A DNA stretch of 41,468 nt from the NCBI GenBank assembly GCA_021204605.1, contig JAJPZD010000183.1:1118-42585 (forward strand), written 5' to 3'. Positions 8,765 through 17,133 of the stretch are shown here, piece by piece. Both the position numbers and the translations under genes were made by a program. Source of the stretch: Prevotella sp. GTDB taxonomy: Bacteria; Bacteroidota; Bacteroidia; Bacteroidales; Bacteroidaceae. Position 1 is the first letter of the stretch. Each line of letters opens with the position of its first letter. The notes beneath the pieces are model-generated. The model searched no databases. It was not told where the DNA came from and was given only the letters and a program-made list of their open reading frames with translations.

Positions 8765-10828
8765 ATGAGCAGACTATACAATACTGACAAACTTTATTGG
8801 CGGAATGCGCTTACGCATACCGCGCTTATCCTGATTACCGTCTCGATAATAGTGTTCTTCCTCCCTCGTAACAGCGGCCCACAGTTCAGCTATGACGTGG
8901 GAAAACCCTGGATGTACAGCTCTCTTATTGCCCAGTTTGACTTCCCGATATACAAGACTGAGGAGGCTATAAAGGCGGAGCAGGACACGATAATAAAGAA
9001 TTTCGAGCCTTACTACAACTACAACAAGGCAGTGGAGCAAGAGCAGTTGGGGAGGTTCTTGAACGATTACAAGGAGGGCATTCCAGGCCTCTCGGACGAC
9101 TACGTGAAAATGGTAGCCGAGCATCTGCACCGGCTGTACCAGGCGGGAATAATGAATGCACCGGAATACTCGGAGTTGAGTCCCGACACCATGAAGATGA
9201 TCCGGCTTGTGAACGGTAAGAACGCCACGAGTATGCTACTTAGGAATTTCTACTCCACGCTGACGGCCTACGAGGAGCTGTTCACGGATGCGAGGCTTGC
9301 CGCTCAGCGTCAGACGTTACAGAAGTGCGACCTCAACGAGTATATACTTCCCAATCTGACGTATGACGAGGAGCGTAGCGAGACAGAGAAAGAGGACATT
9401 CTTGGCAGTGTGCCTTTGGCAAGCGGCATGGTGCTTAGCGGTCAGAAAATCATCGACAGGGGTGAGATTGTTGACGATTATCTTTTCCGTGTTCTTAACT
9501 CCTTTGAGAAAGAGACGCAGCGGCGTAGCGCCACGGTGAGCACTATACCATCGACCATAGCCGGTCAGGTGCTTTTCGTGGGCATTATGATCATTCTGTT
9601 CACGATTTTCCTGCGTCTATTCCGCAAGGACTATTTTGAGAAGCCACGCAGCATAATGATGCTCTATGCGATGATTATAATATTCCCTGTGTTTGTATCG
9701 CTGATGATGACTAACAACATTCTCAGCGTGTATGTGCTGCCATTCACGATGGCACCGATTTTCATCCGCGTGTTCTTAGATTCGCGGACGGCGTTCCTCA
9801 CCCATGTCACCATGGTGCTGATATGCGCGGCAGCAGTGAAATACCAGTATGAGTTCATCATCGTGCAGCTTGTGGCCGGCTTGGTGGCAATCTATTCATT
9901 GCGGGAGCTGTCTTCACGCTCGCAACTGTTCAAGACGGCTTTGCTTGTTACCATTGGGAGCAGTGCGATTTATTTCAGCATACAGCTGATGCAGGACAAC
10001 AGCATCACCACAATGGACCACAGCATGTACAAATACTTCATTGTGAACGGTGTTCTCCTTCTGTTCGTATATCCTCTCATGCTCATCATAGAAAAGATGT
10101 TCGGCTTCATATCCAACGTTACGCTTATCGAGCTTTCGAACACGAGTAAGGAACTGCTTCGCAACCTCAGCGAGGAGGCCCCGGGCACCTTCCAGCACTC
10201 CATCATGGTGGGTAATCTTGCCGTGGAGATAGCCACTAAAATCGGCGCGAAAGCACAGTTGGTGAGAACCGGAGCGATGTACCACGACATCGGAAAGATG
10301 AAAGACCCGGCATTTTTCACAGAGAACCAGGCCGGTGTCAACCCTCTTGACAAGATGTCGCGCATCGAGGCGGCGCAGACAGTGATAAGTCATGTTACGG
10401 AGGGACTGAAAACAGCGGAGAAATACAATCTGCCAAGTATAATAAAAGATTTCATAAAGACGCATCACGGCACGGGAAAGACGAAGTATTTCTACATATC
10501 CTACAAGAACGAGCATCCAGACGAACCGATAGACGAGTCGATGTTCTCCTATCCGGGCCCGGACCCGTCAACGCGCGAGCAGGCAATACTTATGATGGCC
10601 GATTCCGTGGAGGCGGCGTCGCGCTCCTTGCCAGAATACACAGAGGAGAGCATATCGCGTTTAGTAAACCGGATTATAGATTCTCAGGTGGATGACGGAT
10701 TTTTCGCCAACTGTCCGATAACGTTCCGCGACATCACCGTTGCGAAGCAGGTGATGACAGAAAGGCTGATGTCGATCTACCACACAAGAATAAGTTATCC
10801 GGAGCTGAAAACAAAAGCTGCGAAATAA
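8765..10828 (+). CDS. 7TM-HD family membrane phosphodiesterase-like protein (PgpH/YqfF type)
   Basis: A 687-residue membrane protein of the family that includes Listeria PgpH, a cyclic di-AMP phosphodiesterase. One N-terminal membrane segment (about 17-34) is followed by an extracytoplasmic domain (about 35-260), then a block of about seven membrane segments (about 265-450). A cytoplasmic HD domain follows (about 465-650). The metal-binding HD motif is YHDIGK with His507-Asp508; FQHSIMVGNLA supplies an upstream His and KTHHGTGKT further conserved histidines. All key HD residues appear present. Whether this organism uses cyclic di-AMP is not shown in the window, so the substrate is inferred from the family. 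It is divergent from gltX; a weak -7-like TATTTTCG lies at 8730-8737. Confidence 0.85.
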   Translation: MSRLYNTDKLYWRNALTHTALILITVSIIVFFLPRNSGPQFSYDVGKPWMYSSLIAQFDFPIYKTEEAIKAEQDTIIKNFEPYYNYNKAVEQEQLGRFLNDYKEGIPGLSDDYVKMVAEHLHRLYQAGIMNAPEYSELSPDTMKMIRLVNGKNATSMLLRNFYSTLTAYEELFTDARLAAQRQTLQKCDLNEYILPNLTYDEERSETEKEDILGSVPLASGMVLSGQKIIDRGEIVDDYLFRVLNSFEKETQRRSATVSTIPSTIAGQVLFVGIMIILFTIFLRLFRKDYFEKPRSIMMLYAMIIIFPVFVSLMMTNNILSVYVLPFTMAPIFIRVFLDSRTAFLTHVTMVLICAAAVKYQYEFIIVQLVAGLVAIYSLRELSSRSQLFKTALLVTIGSSAIYFSIQLMQDNSITTMDHSMYKYFIVNGVLLLFVYPLMLIIEKMFGFISNVTLIELSNTSKELLRNLSEEAPGTFQHSIMVGNLAVEIATKIGAKAQLVRTGAMYHDIGKMKDPAFFTENQAGVNPLDKMSRIEAAQTVISHVTEGLKTAEKYNLPSIIKDFIKTHHGTGKTKYFYISYKNEHPDEPIDESMFSYPGPDPSTREQAILMMADSVEAASRSLPEYTEESISRLVNRIIDSQVDDGFFANCPITFRDITVAKQVMTERLMSIYHTRISYPELKTKAAK

Positions 10829-10862
10829 ATTGCTTAAATGGCAGATTTTCAATTTGTATATG

Positions 10863-10870
10863 TAAATTTG
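10863..10870 (+). promoter_or_regulatory. -7 box for the calycin-hmuY-TonB receptor operon
   Basis: TAAATTTG matches the Bacteroides -7 consensus exactly and sits 17 bases before the first start codon, so the transcript leader would be about 10 bases. No TTTG is seen 19-21 bases upstream. A metal- or haem-responsive operator was looked for and not recognised. Confidence 0.45.
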
Positions 10871-10887
10871 CACCGGATTTAAATAAA

Positions 10888-11415
10888 ATGATTATTATGA
10901 CAAAGGAAAAAATTTTCAGGTATTGGTTTGTTTTGGTGGTTCTCGCTATCGGTTTCACTACCATGTCATGCAGCGATGATGACGAGGATAACAATCAAAT
11001 AAATTGGAGTAGCTTAGAGGGCAGTTATACAGGAACGCTTACGATGAGTATGCAGTATGCCAATTTGTCTTTTGATGCCCAGACTATCGTTTTGTCGAAA
11101 GACGGCAAAAATACAGCAAAACTGTCATACACAGGAGATTGTGGAAATTTCGAGTTAACCTCGATAGCAGTAACAGAAAACAGCAACGGAAGCTACACAA
11201 TATACGGTAGCGGCTTGTTCAATATGCAGATGTCGGCAGATTATTTGGAAAAATTCGGAATGTCGAGCAATGGGATATCGACAGGCACTCCGGCCGATTA
11301 CGCCTGCACGGTGAGCGGCACGATAAACAGCAAGACTGACTTTAACATAGTATTGACCTTGCCATCGGTTATGGGCGGTACGACGCTGACCCTCACACCA
11401 GCCTCACAAGAATAA
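10888..11415 (+). CDS. Calycin-like lipoprotein
   Basis: A 175-residue exported lipoprotein. The signal peptide ends in a lipobox TTMSC with Cys28, followed at once by SDDDED, a strongly acidic stretch that fits the Bacteroidetes surface lipoprotein export signal; it is probably displayed outside. The mature part is a small beta-rich domain beginning LEGSYTGTLTM and resembles the calycin-like family found beside HmuY genes in Bacteroidetes. A second in-frame ATG at 10897 is an equally possible start. It is the first gene of an apparent three-gene operon, 9 bases before the HmuY gene, so a role in binding or handing over the same ligand is a reasonable guess. Its exact function is unknown. Confidence 0.7.
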   Translation: MIIMTKEKIFRYWFVLVVLAIGFTTMSCSDDDEDNNQINWSSLEGSYTGTLTMSMQYANLSFDAQTIVLSKDGKNTAKLSYTGDCGNFELTSIAVTENSNGSYTIYGSGLFNMQMSADYLEKFGMSSNGISTGTPADYACTVSGTINSKTDFNIVLTLPSVMGGTTLTLTPASQE

Positions 11416-11424
11416 TATATTGTC

Positions 11425-12078
11425 ATGTCGGGAGCTTTGGTCAAGGCAACAATGATAATCAGCATGATAGGAATGGTAAGCACCCTCCTATCATGCGATT
11501 CTATTTATGACGATATGTCAGAAATGCCGGCAAGCGGACAGACCGGCAACTCATACGCATACATCGATGCTACCGACTATACCAAATGGGTTTATATAAA
11601 CTTGGACAACGGTGAGGTCACCACTCTTGACTACAAAGACTCACTAAATATTCCTGAAGAGTGGACTTTCGCACTGCACCGCTACGACTGCAAGACCAAT
11701 GGGGGCTCTGTGATGGAGACAACATATACCTCGCTCGATGATCTACAGACAGCGATTCATGGAGGTGTGTTCACTGAGCCTGAGGAAACAGAAATGGTGA
11801 GTGACACACGAGGGCAGATTATCATTGATATGTCGCACATGCTTGACCTATATATTATATATGATGATGACTCTCTGAATACAGAGATGACCAAGTGGCT
11901 TGACGTGAACATCTCCTATATGCCGCCGATATACACGCCATCCAACAAGGTCTATCTGTTGCGCCTTAACGACGGGAGATACGTGGCGGTGCGTTTCACG
12001 GGTTTCTCCAATCCATATTACTACGACACAAAGGGATATATCTCGTTTGACTATCTGTATCCTGTGGAATTTCAATAA
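11425..12078 (+). CDS. hmuY: HmuY-like haem-binding lipoprotein
   Basis: A 217-residue lipoprotein of the HmuY family, haemophores that bind haem at the cell surface and pass it to a TonB-dependent receptor. The signal peptide ends in the lipobox STLLSC with Cys24. The mature part has the family features: YIDATDYTKWVYINLDNGE, then WTFALHRYD. Characterised HmuY proteins bind haem iron through His or Met pairs. Candidate ligands here are in the region with VMETTYTS, MVSDT and MSHML, but which residues are used cannot be read. The stop codon TAA overlaps the receptor's ATG by one base (TAATG), indicating translational coupling. Binding of another tetrapyrrole is possible. Confidence 0.85.
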   Translation: MSGALVKATMIISMIGMVSTLLSCDSIYDDMSEMPASGQTGNSYAYIDATDYTKWVYINLDNGEVTTLDYKDSLNIPEEWTFALHRYDCKTNGGSVMETTYTSLDDLQTAIHGGVFTEPEETEMVSDTRGQIIIDMSHMLDLYIIYDDDSLNTEMTKWLDVNISYMPPIYTPSNKVYLLRLNDGRYVAVRFTGFSNPYYYDTKGYISFDYLYPVEFQ

Positions 12079-14261
12079 TGAGAAGACTATCAGCCGTTAT
12101 TCTTAGCGCAATATTTTCAGCAGTCATCACCCCTATCACGGTGTTGGGAGGGGAGTATTGCGTGTGCGGTCAGGTGGTGACGAATGATGGTAAACCGTTG
12201 CCCTACGCTTACGTGAGCGTGGATGGGAAGTCTTACGCCACCCAAGCCGACAAGGACGGACGGTTCTCACTGCAGCTCCCAGAAGGATGTTATTCCATCA
12301 CGGCTCACCTGCTTGGATATAAGCCGGACGTGAAAGTTGTTAACCAGAGCAACGCCACGGGGCTGTCGTTCACCCTTGACGAGGACCTTATCAACCTGAA
12401 CACGGTAACCGTGACGGGCACACGCACGCCTCGTCTGCTTGTCAAGGCTCCGGTAGTAACACAGATAATCACCCGTGACGAGATACTGAAAACAGATGCC
12501 ACAAACCTTAAAGACGTGCTGACAGAGGAAATACCGGGACTAGAATTCACATTTTCCATGGACCAACAGGTGTCGCTGACCATGTCGGGATTAGGTGGTC
12601 TGTCAATACTTATCTTGGTTGATGGGGAGCGTCTTGCGGGCGAGACATTGGACAATGCCGACTATCTGCGCCTGAACACCGACGACATAGAACGCATAGA
12701 AATCATCAAAGGGGCAGCCTCCGCCCTGTACGGCTCAAATTCTGTAGGAGCAGTGATGAACATCATCACAAGGCGACCTAAGGAGGCTTGGTCAACCAAT
12801 GTGAACACACATTTCGGCACGCACGGAGAGCAGCGACATGGCGGCTCAGTGGGCTTCAAGACGGGACAGTTCACCTCGCTTACCAACGTCCAGACCAACA
12901 GCATAGACACCTACGACATCAAGGACCGGGAGGGCGATGGGCGCACCACCGTTTACGGCAACCGCCAGTGGAACTTCAAGGAGAGGCTCTCCTACCAGAT
13001 TGACAGTAAGAACCTGCTGACGGGCCATGCCGGATATTATTTCCATGAGCGCAACTATTCCGAATACAAGAACAACCGCGCGCGCGACTTCATGGGTGGG
13101 CTGCAGTGGCAGGGCACATTGGGAACCAGCGACAGGCTCAACGTGTCGTACACCTTCGACCGTTACGACAAGAGCGAATACTACACGAGAATAAGGAAAG
13201 ACTTTATAGACTACAAGAACGTGCAGAACTCCCTGCGGGTGCTATATACCCATGATTTCAGTTGCGGTGTGACATGGATAGCAGGCGGTGATGCCATGAG
13301 CGACTACCTGATGTCCTACCAGTTTGACGACAACGGCAGCCACAGTGAATATACCGCCGATGTATTCACGCAGGCAGAGTGGAAAATCAACGAGCACTGG
13401 AATCTCGTGGGCGGGCTACGCGCCGACTGGCTGTCTAAGAGCTCCTGGAATGTCAGTCCGAAGATCGCCGCGATGTACAGCGTTGGCAACCTCAACGTGC
13501 GTGCTTCCTACTCAAGAGGCTTCCGTGCGCCGACGCTGAAAGAGAAATACATGAATTTCGATATGGGGAGCATATTCATGATATACGGCAACTCAAGCCT
13601 GACGGCAGAGCACAGCCACAGTTTCGCACTGTCGGGGGAATATGCCTACAAGCGTTACAGTATCACGGCGACGGGATATTTCAACATCATGGGCAACGAG
13701 ATAACAACCCTTTGGGATTCATCGCTCGTTACAAGTATCAGCAACGGCTCAATGGTGTATCAGAATATCAAGGGCCGCGACCTCGTAGGGGCGGATGTCA
13801 CCCTGATGGGACGCTATCCCTGCGGCATAGGGGCTAAAGTGTCGTATGCCTATTTTCACGAAATAGCCCGCGGTGGAAATCTGAAATATTCCGATACCCG
13901 TCCTCATTCACTGACAGTGAAGATCGACTACCGCAAGACTCTGCGCGACTATGAGTTTGACGTGATTTTCTCGGGGAGGGTGCTGTCGAGCGTGAATTAT
14001 TATACCTACGCAAGTGATTACAGCAGCCGTGACGTTCTGACATCATCACCGGCGTACTCGATATGGAAATTGGCTTTGTCCCAGCGAATACGCCGTGCGT
14101 TCAACCTGCTCCTGTCGGTTGACAACTTGTTCAATTACCGCTCTAAAGTGTTTCAGTACAACTCTCCAGTTACCACAGGAACTACTTTCAGTGGAACACT
14201 GTCGATAGATATAGAACAACTGTTCAAGCGGAGCGATGCCTACGGCAAAAATAAAAAATAA
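12078..14261 (+). CDS. TonB-dependent outer-membrane receptor (HmuR-like)
   Basis: A 727-residue outer-membrane active transporter. A signal peptide of about 24 residues precedes a carboxypeptidase-regulatory-like domain (about 26-110, CVCGQVVTNDGKPLPYAYV), then a plug domain (about 120-235, with LNTVTVTGTRTPR and IEIIKGAASALYGSNSVGAV) and a 22-strand barrel to the C-terminus. A FRAP-type motif (RGFRAPTLKEKY) followed by GNSSLTAEHS occurs where haem receptors carry FRAP and NPNL boxes. It is coupled to hmuY by a one-base overlap, so haem or a related metal complex is the likely cargo. The barrel is a little longer than in classic haem receptors because of the N-terminal domain. It is not a SusC protein: it is too short and has no SusD partner. 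Confidence 0.9.
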   Translation: MRRLSAVILSAIFSAVITPITVLGGEYCVCGQVVTNDGKPLPYAYVSVDGKSYATQADKDGRFSLQLPEGCYSITAHLLGYKPDVKVVNQSNATGLSFTLDEDLINLNTVTVTGTRTPRLLVKAPVVTQIITRDEILKTDATNLKDVLTEEIPGLEFTFSMDQQVSLTMSGLGGLSILILVDGERLAGETLDNADYLRLNTDDIERIEIIKGAASALYGSNSVGAVMNIITRRPKEAWSTNVNTHFGTHGEQRHGGSVGFKTGQFTSLTNVQTNSIDTYDIKDREGDGRTTVYGNRQWNFKERLSYQIDSKNLLTGHAGYYFHERNYSEYKNNRARDFMGGLQWQGTLGTSDRLNVSYTFDRYDKSEYYTRIRKDFIDYKNVQNSLRVLYTHDFSCGVTWIAGGDAMSDYLMSYQFDDNGSHSEYTADVFTQAEWKINEHWNLVGGLRADWLSKSSWNVSPKIAAMYSVGNLNVRASYSRGFRAPTLKEKYMNFDMGSIFMIYGNSSLTAEHSHSFALSGEYAYKRYSITATGYFNIMGNEITTLWDSSLVTSISNGSMVYQNIKGRDLVGADVTLMGRYPCGIGAKVSYAYFHEIARGGNLKYSDTRPHSLTVKIDYRKTLRDYEFDVIFSGRVLSSVNYYTYASDYSSRDVLTSSPAYSIWKLALSQRIRRAFNLLLSVDNLFNYRSKVFQYNSPVTTGTTFSGTLSIDIEQLFKRSDAYGKNKK

Positions 14262-14304
14262 AATTCGATGCGGGTGTAATCAAATGAAAAATGAAAAATT
14301 TTGT

Positions 14305-14360
14305 GGTTAAGCGAGTGCAATTGCAATGTCAAACATGTTTGAACATTGCCGAGCGTGAGC
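14305..14360 (+). repeat. Intergenic hairpin repeat, copy A
   Basis: The element runs from GGTTAAGCGAG to GAGCGTGAGC. Between these flanks is a long imperfect hairpin: GCAATG-TCAAAC pairs with GTTTGAACATTGC with one bulged base and CATG at the centre. A related element with the same flanks but a different stem is at 31930-31975 on the other strand. It lies between the convergent TonB receptor and dciA-like genes and may end transcription from both sides, although no T-run follows it. Confidence 0.55.
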
Positions 14361-14400
14361 AAAATCAGCGAAACTAATGAAGATTGGGGCTTAGTGGATT

Positions 14401-14691
14401 TTAGAAGAATTTGATGTGATATATCACCTTGCTTCCCACTTCTTTATTGAGGTTTTCAACGATACGTTCCCGCATCATGCATAGGTTGGCACGGAGTGCG
14501 GGGTTGAAGATTTTGACGAAGAGTGTCTGGTTTTTGATGAACTTGTCGCCAGTATAGCTATTTATGGTGTTTCCCATGACCTTAGCCCATGAATCGATAA
14601 CACGCCGGTGCAGCAAAGGGGTCTCCAAGCCGTTCTCACGGAGACATTCCTGAAGAACCTGCGACAGTGGCAACGTTTCACGCCTTTTCAT
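14401..14691 (-). CDS. DUF721 / DciA-like protein
   Basis: A 96-residue DUF721 protein. Members of this family (DciA) are thought to help load the replicative DNA helicase in bacteria that lack DnaC or DnaI. Seen here: the N-terminal MKRRETLPLSQVLQECLREN helix, then the core WAKVMGNTINSYTGDKFIKN and a C-terminal strand-helix-strand part, which is close to the full small domain. Its start codon overlaps the recF stop (ATGA at 14688-14691), so the two are translationally coupled. The recF neighbour supports a DNA replication role. Confidence 0.8.
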   Translation of the reverse strand: MKRRETLPLSQVLQECLRENGLETPLLHRRVIDSWAKVMGNTINSYTGDKFIKNQTLFVKIFNPALRANLCMMRERIVENLNKEVGSKVIYHIKFF

Positions 14692-15800
14692 ACCATTGCC
14701 TCCTTCTCAATAATGTTGCCGCCCTCAACGGAGAAAATCTTATAGTCGGATACGCTGTCCTGCAAAATCCTGTCGAGGTTATCGCGGTTGGTGTCGGTGA
14801 GGAAGATCTGGCCAAAATCATCACTCGCCACGATGTGCACGATCTGTTCCACACGTGTGGCATCGAGTTTGTCGAAGATGTCATCGAGGAGCAAAATGGG
14901 CGGTGTCTTGGAGCAGGTGAGTTTCAGAAAGTCAAACTGTGCGAGTTTGAGTGCGATGGCGAAAGTCTTGTTCTGTCCCTGACTGCCCTCCCGCCTAACG
15001 GGATAATCATCGATAAGCATCTCAAGATCATCGCGGTGTATGCCATGCAGGGAATAACCCACGGCACGGTCTTTGAGTCGGTCCCGGCGTATGATGTCGA
15101 GCAACGGTCCGCGCTGGCAGTGTGATATATACCGCAGCGACACATGCTCCTTCTCACGTGAAATGCTGGTATAATATTTCTGGAACAGAGGGATGAGCTG
15201 CGTGATGAAGGCCTCCCGTTTGGAAAATACCATCTCGCCATACTCCGCCATTTGCTCCTCCAAGATACTGATTAGCTGGTCGTCGGGCATTTCCTCCGCT
15301 TTCAGCATGGCGTTGCGCTGCAACAGTGCCTTGTTGTAGTTGGTCAGGGCATCGATATACATATTGTCATATTGCGATATGACAACATCCAGCAGCCTGC
15401 GTCGCTCCTCGCTGCCTCCCTCAATGAGTATGGTGTCAGACGGTGAGACGAGGATAAGAGGGATCAGGCCGATATGCTGCGACAGCCTTTTATACTCTTT
15501 ATTGTCGCGCTTGAAATGCTTCTTCGCTCCGCGCTTCATACCGCAGAACACATTCACTGGCTCGCCTCTCTCATTGAGATAATCGCCCTCAAGCATGAAA
15601 AAATCCTCGTCGTGCCGGATGACATGGGAATCGAGGGTTGTGTATGCGCTGCGGCAAAAGGAAAGATAATAAACGGCATCGAGGAAATTAGTCTTTCCCT
15701 CCCCATTCAGGCCGATAAGACAATTGATTTTTGGCGAAAGACAGATGTTGACGTCTTGCAGGTTCTTGTAATTTACTATGTTAATTCTGTTTATGAACAT
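14688..15800 (-). CDS. recF: DNA replication and repair protein RecF
   Basis: SMC-like ATPase (370 residues) that binds DNA gaps and helps load RecA with RecO and RecR. The Walker A motif is GLNGEGKTNF near residue 30, the ABC signature is the SQGQNKT segment near residue 285, and Walker B is PILLLDDIFDKLD near residue 320. It begins MFINRINIVNYKNL, typical of the family. A strong promoter lies 26 bases upstream. The downstream DUF721 gene overlaps by four bases. Confidence 0.95.
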   Translation of the reverse strand: MFINRINIVNYKNLQDVNICLSPKINCLIGLNGEGKTNFLDAVYYLSFCRSAYTTLDSHVIRHDEDFFMLEGDYLNERGEPVNVFCGMKRGAKKHFKRDNKEYKRLSQHIGLIPLILVSPSDTILIEGGSEERRRLLDVVISQYDNMYIDALTNYNKALLQRNAMLKAEEMPDDQLISILEEQMAEYGEMVFSKREAFITQLIPLFQKYYTSISREKEHVSLRYISHCQRGPLLDIIRRDRLKDRAVGYSLHGIHRDDLEMLIDDYPVRREGSQGQNKTFAIALKLAQFDFLKLTCSKTPPILLLDDIFDKLDATRVEQIVHIVASDDFGQIFLTDTNRDNLDRILQDSVSDYKIFSVEGGNIIEKEAMV

Positions 15801-15825
15801 CTTTTTCCGCCGTGCTTCTTTAATG

Positions 15826-15856
15826 CAAAGTTACTTGTTTTGGCAGTTAAAACAAA
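15826..15856 (-). promoter_or_regulatory. Bacteroides-type promoter of recF-dciA
   Basis: Read on the minus strand, TTTG (15853-15856) is followed after exactly 19 bases by TAACTTTG (15826-15833), matching both consensus elements. Transcription should start near 15819, about 20 bases before the recF ATG. Confidence 0.8.
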
Positions 15857-15872
15857 AAAAGTCAACAATAAA

Positions 15873-15904
15873 TTTCACTATCTGATATAAAATAAGTAAT
15901 TTTG
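15873..15904 (+). promoter_or_regulatory. Promoter of the TPR-ribH operon
   Basis: TAATTTTG (15897-15904) matches the -7 consensus. TTTC (15873-15876) sits 20 bases upstream as a one-mismatch -33 element. The region is shared with the divergent recF promoter. No flavin riboswitch fold is visible before ribH. Confidence 0.6.
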
Positions 15905-15943
15905 CCGCACTTTATAAACTATCTAAGCATAAAAAACAGATAA

Positions 15944-16639
15944 ATGGCAAAACATAATGAAAAGAAGGACACGATGAGCGATGCCCTGAGCAAGAAAGAA
16001 GCGGTCTTGGTAAAGAACAAGAATACCATCATCATAGCTGTCGTCGTGATAATACTCGTGATTGCGGGTGTAATACTCTACAAGAATTACGTTTCAGTGC
16101 CAAGGGAGCAGGAGGCAAGCACCGCCTTGGCAAAGGGCCAGGACTATTTCGCCGCACAGCAATATGAGTTGGCACTTAAAGGTGACAGCATAGGCTACAA
16201 GGGCTTCTTAGGCATCATATCTGATTATGGCAGCACGAAAGCGGGTAATCTTGCCAATCTCTATGCCGGTATCTGCTATGCCAACCTTGACAAATGGGAG
16301 GATGCAGTGAAATATCTTGATAAATTCTCAACATCAGGCGACCAGATGATCAGTCCTGCAGCAGTGGCTGCATTGGGCAACGCCTACGCCCACGTAAAGC
16401 AATATGACAAGGCTGTGGAGAAGTTGAAGAAAGCGGCAAAGATGGCGGACAGCAAAGCCGATGAAGGTGTCAACAACAGTCTTTCACCTGTATTCCTGCT
16501 TCAGGCAGGTGAAATCCTTGAGAGCCAGAACAAGAAAGACGAGGCTTTGAAGATTTACCAAGACATCAAGTCAAAATATGTCAATTCACGTATCTACAAC
16601 GAGATTGACAAGTATATCGAACGCGTATCCGTGAAATAA
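15944..16639 (+). CDS. Single-pass membrane protein with TPR repeats (YfgM-like)
   Basis: A 231-residue protein with a charged N-terminus, one membrane segment (about 28-48, IIIAVVVIILVIAGVIL) and a periplasmic part made of tetratricopeptide-like helices: NLANLYAGICYANLDKWEDAV, AALGNAYAHVKQYDKAVEKL and a third one ending DEALKIYQDIK. The layout resembles YfgM, a chaperone partner of the Sec translocon, but the exact role is not known in Bacteroidetes. It is tightly linked to ribH: its TAA stop overlaps the ribH ATG (TAATG). Confidence 0.75.
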   Translation: MAKHNEKKDTMSDALSKKEAVLVKNKNTIIIAVVVIILVIAGVILYKNYVSVPREQEASTALAKGQDYFAAQQYELALKGDSIGYKGFLGIISDYGSTKAGNLANLYAGICYANLDKWEDAVKYLDKFSTSGDQMISPAAVAALGNAYAHVKQYDKAVEKLKKAAKMADSKADEGVNNSLSPVFLLQAGEILESQNKKDEALKIYQDIKSKYVNSRIYNEIDKYIERVSVK

Positions 16640-17115
16640 TGGCAACAGAGCTGCACAATCTCTCTGATTACGATTCCTCAAAAGTGCCTGATGCTCACGA
16701 TTTGTCATTCGGTATCGCCGTGGCGGAGTGGAATGCTGATATTACGGGTGCGCTGCTGAAGGGTGCTATCAGCACATTGAAAAGATGTGGGGCAAAAGAG
16801 GAGAACATACACGTTACGACCGTTCCAGGCAGTTTTGAACTTATATATGCTGCCCACAGAATGGCAGATTCCAACAAATACAACGCTATCATCATCCTCG
16901 GCAGTGTGATAAGAGGCGAGACACCTCATTTTGACTATATCTGCCAGGGGGTAACATTCGGCATAGCCCGTCTAAACACTATCTGCAATGTTCCGATAAT
17001 CTACGGACTCCTCACCACCAACGACCTGCAGCAGGCAAAGGAACGAAGCGGAGGAAGTCTCGGCAACAAGGGCGATGAGTGTGCTATAGACGCAGTGAAA
17101 ATGGCAAAGATTTAA
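16639..17115 (+). CDS. ribH: 6,7-dimethyl-8-ribityllumazine synthase
   Basis: Penultimate enzyme of riboflavin synthesis (158 residues), joining a ribitylamino-pyrimidine to 3,4-dihydroxy-2-butanone 4-phosphate. Family features are VAEWNADIT near the N-terminus, VPGSFELIYAAHRM, ILGSVIRGETPHFDYIC with the active-site His, and the C-terminal ERSGGSLGNKG followed by ECA. Length is normal. It is coupled to the upstream TPR gene by a one-base overlap and overlaps the convergent exonuclease gene by four bases. Its last codons (KMAKI) lie in a perfect inverted repeat shared with that gene. Confidence 0.96.
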   Translation: MATELHNLSDYDSSKVPDAHDLSFGIAVAEWNADITGALLKGAISTLKRCGAKEENIHVTTVPGSFELIYAAHRMADSNKYNAIIILGSVIRGETPHFDYICQGVTFGIARLNTICNVPIIYGLLTTNDLQQAKERSGGSLGNKGDECAIDAVKMAKI

Positions 17116-17133
17116 AAAATCTTTGCCATTTTC
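17097..17133. terminator. Bidirectional terminator hairpin embedded in the ends of ribH and xth
   Basis: Arms 17097-17113 (GAAAATGGCAAAGATTT) and 17117-17133 (AAATCTTTGCCATTTTC) are a perfect 17-bp inverted repeat around AAA. It includes both stop codons. Read from either side it is a GGCAAAGA-type stem followed by ATTTTC, so it can serve as an intrinsic terminator for both convergent genes. Because it is coding on both sides, RibH and the exonuclease both end with KMAKI. Confidence 0.75.

Noticed and set aside
8638..8790. N-terminal extension of gltX to 8790
   Set aside because: GluRS proteins begin just before the VRFAPSPTG strand, and the extension covers the -7 box and the start of the divergent gene.
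15905..15943. Flavin riboswitch upstream of the ribH operon
   Set aside because: The leader is only about 30 bases and shows none of the conserved FMN riboswitch segments.
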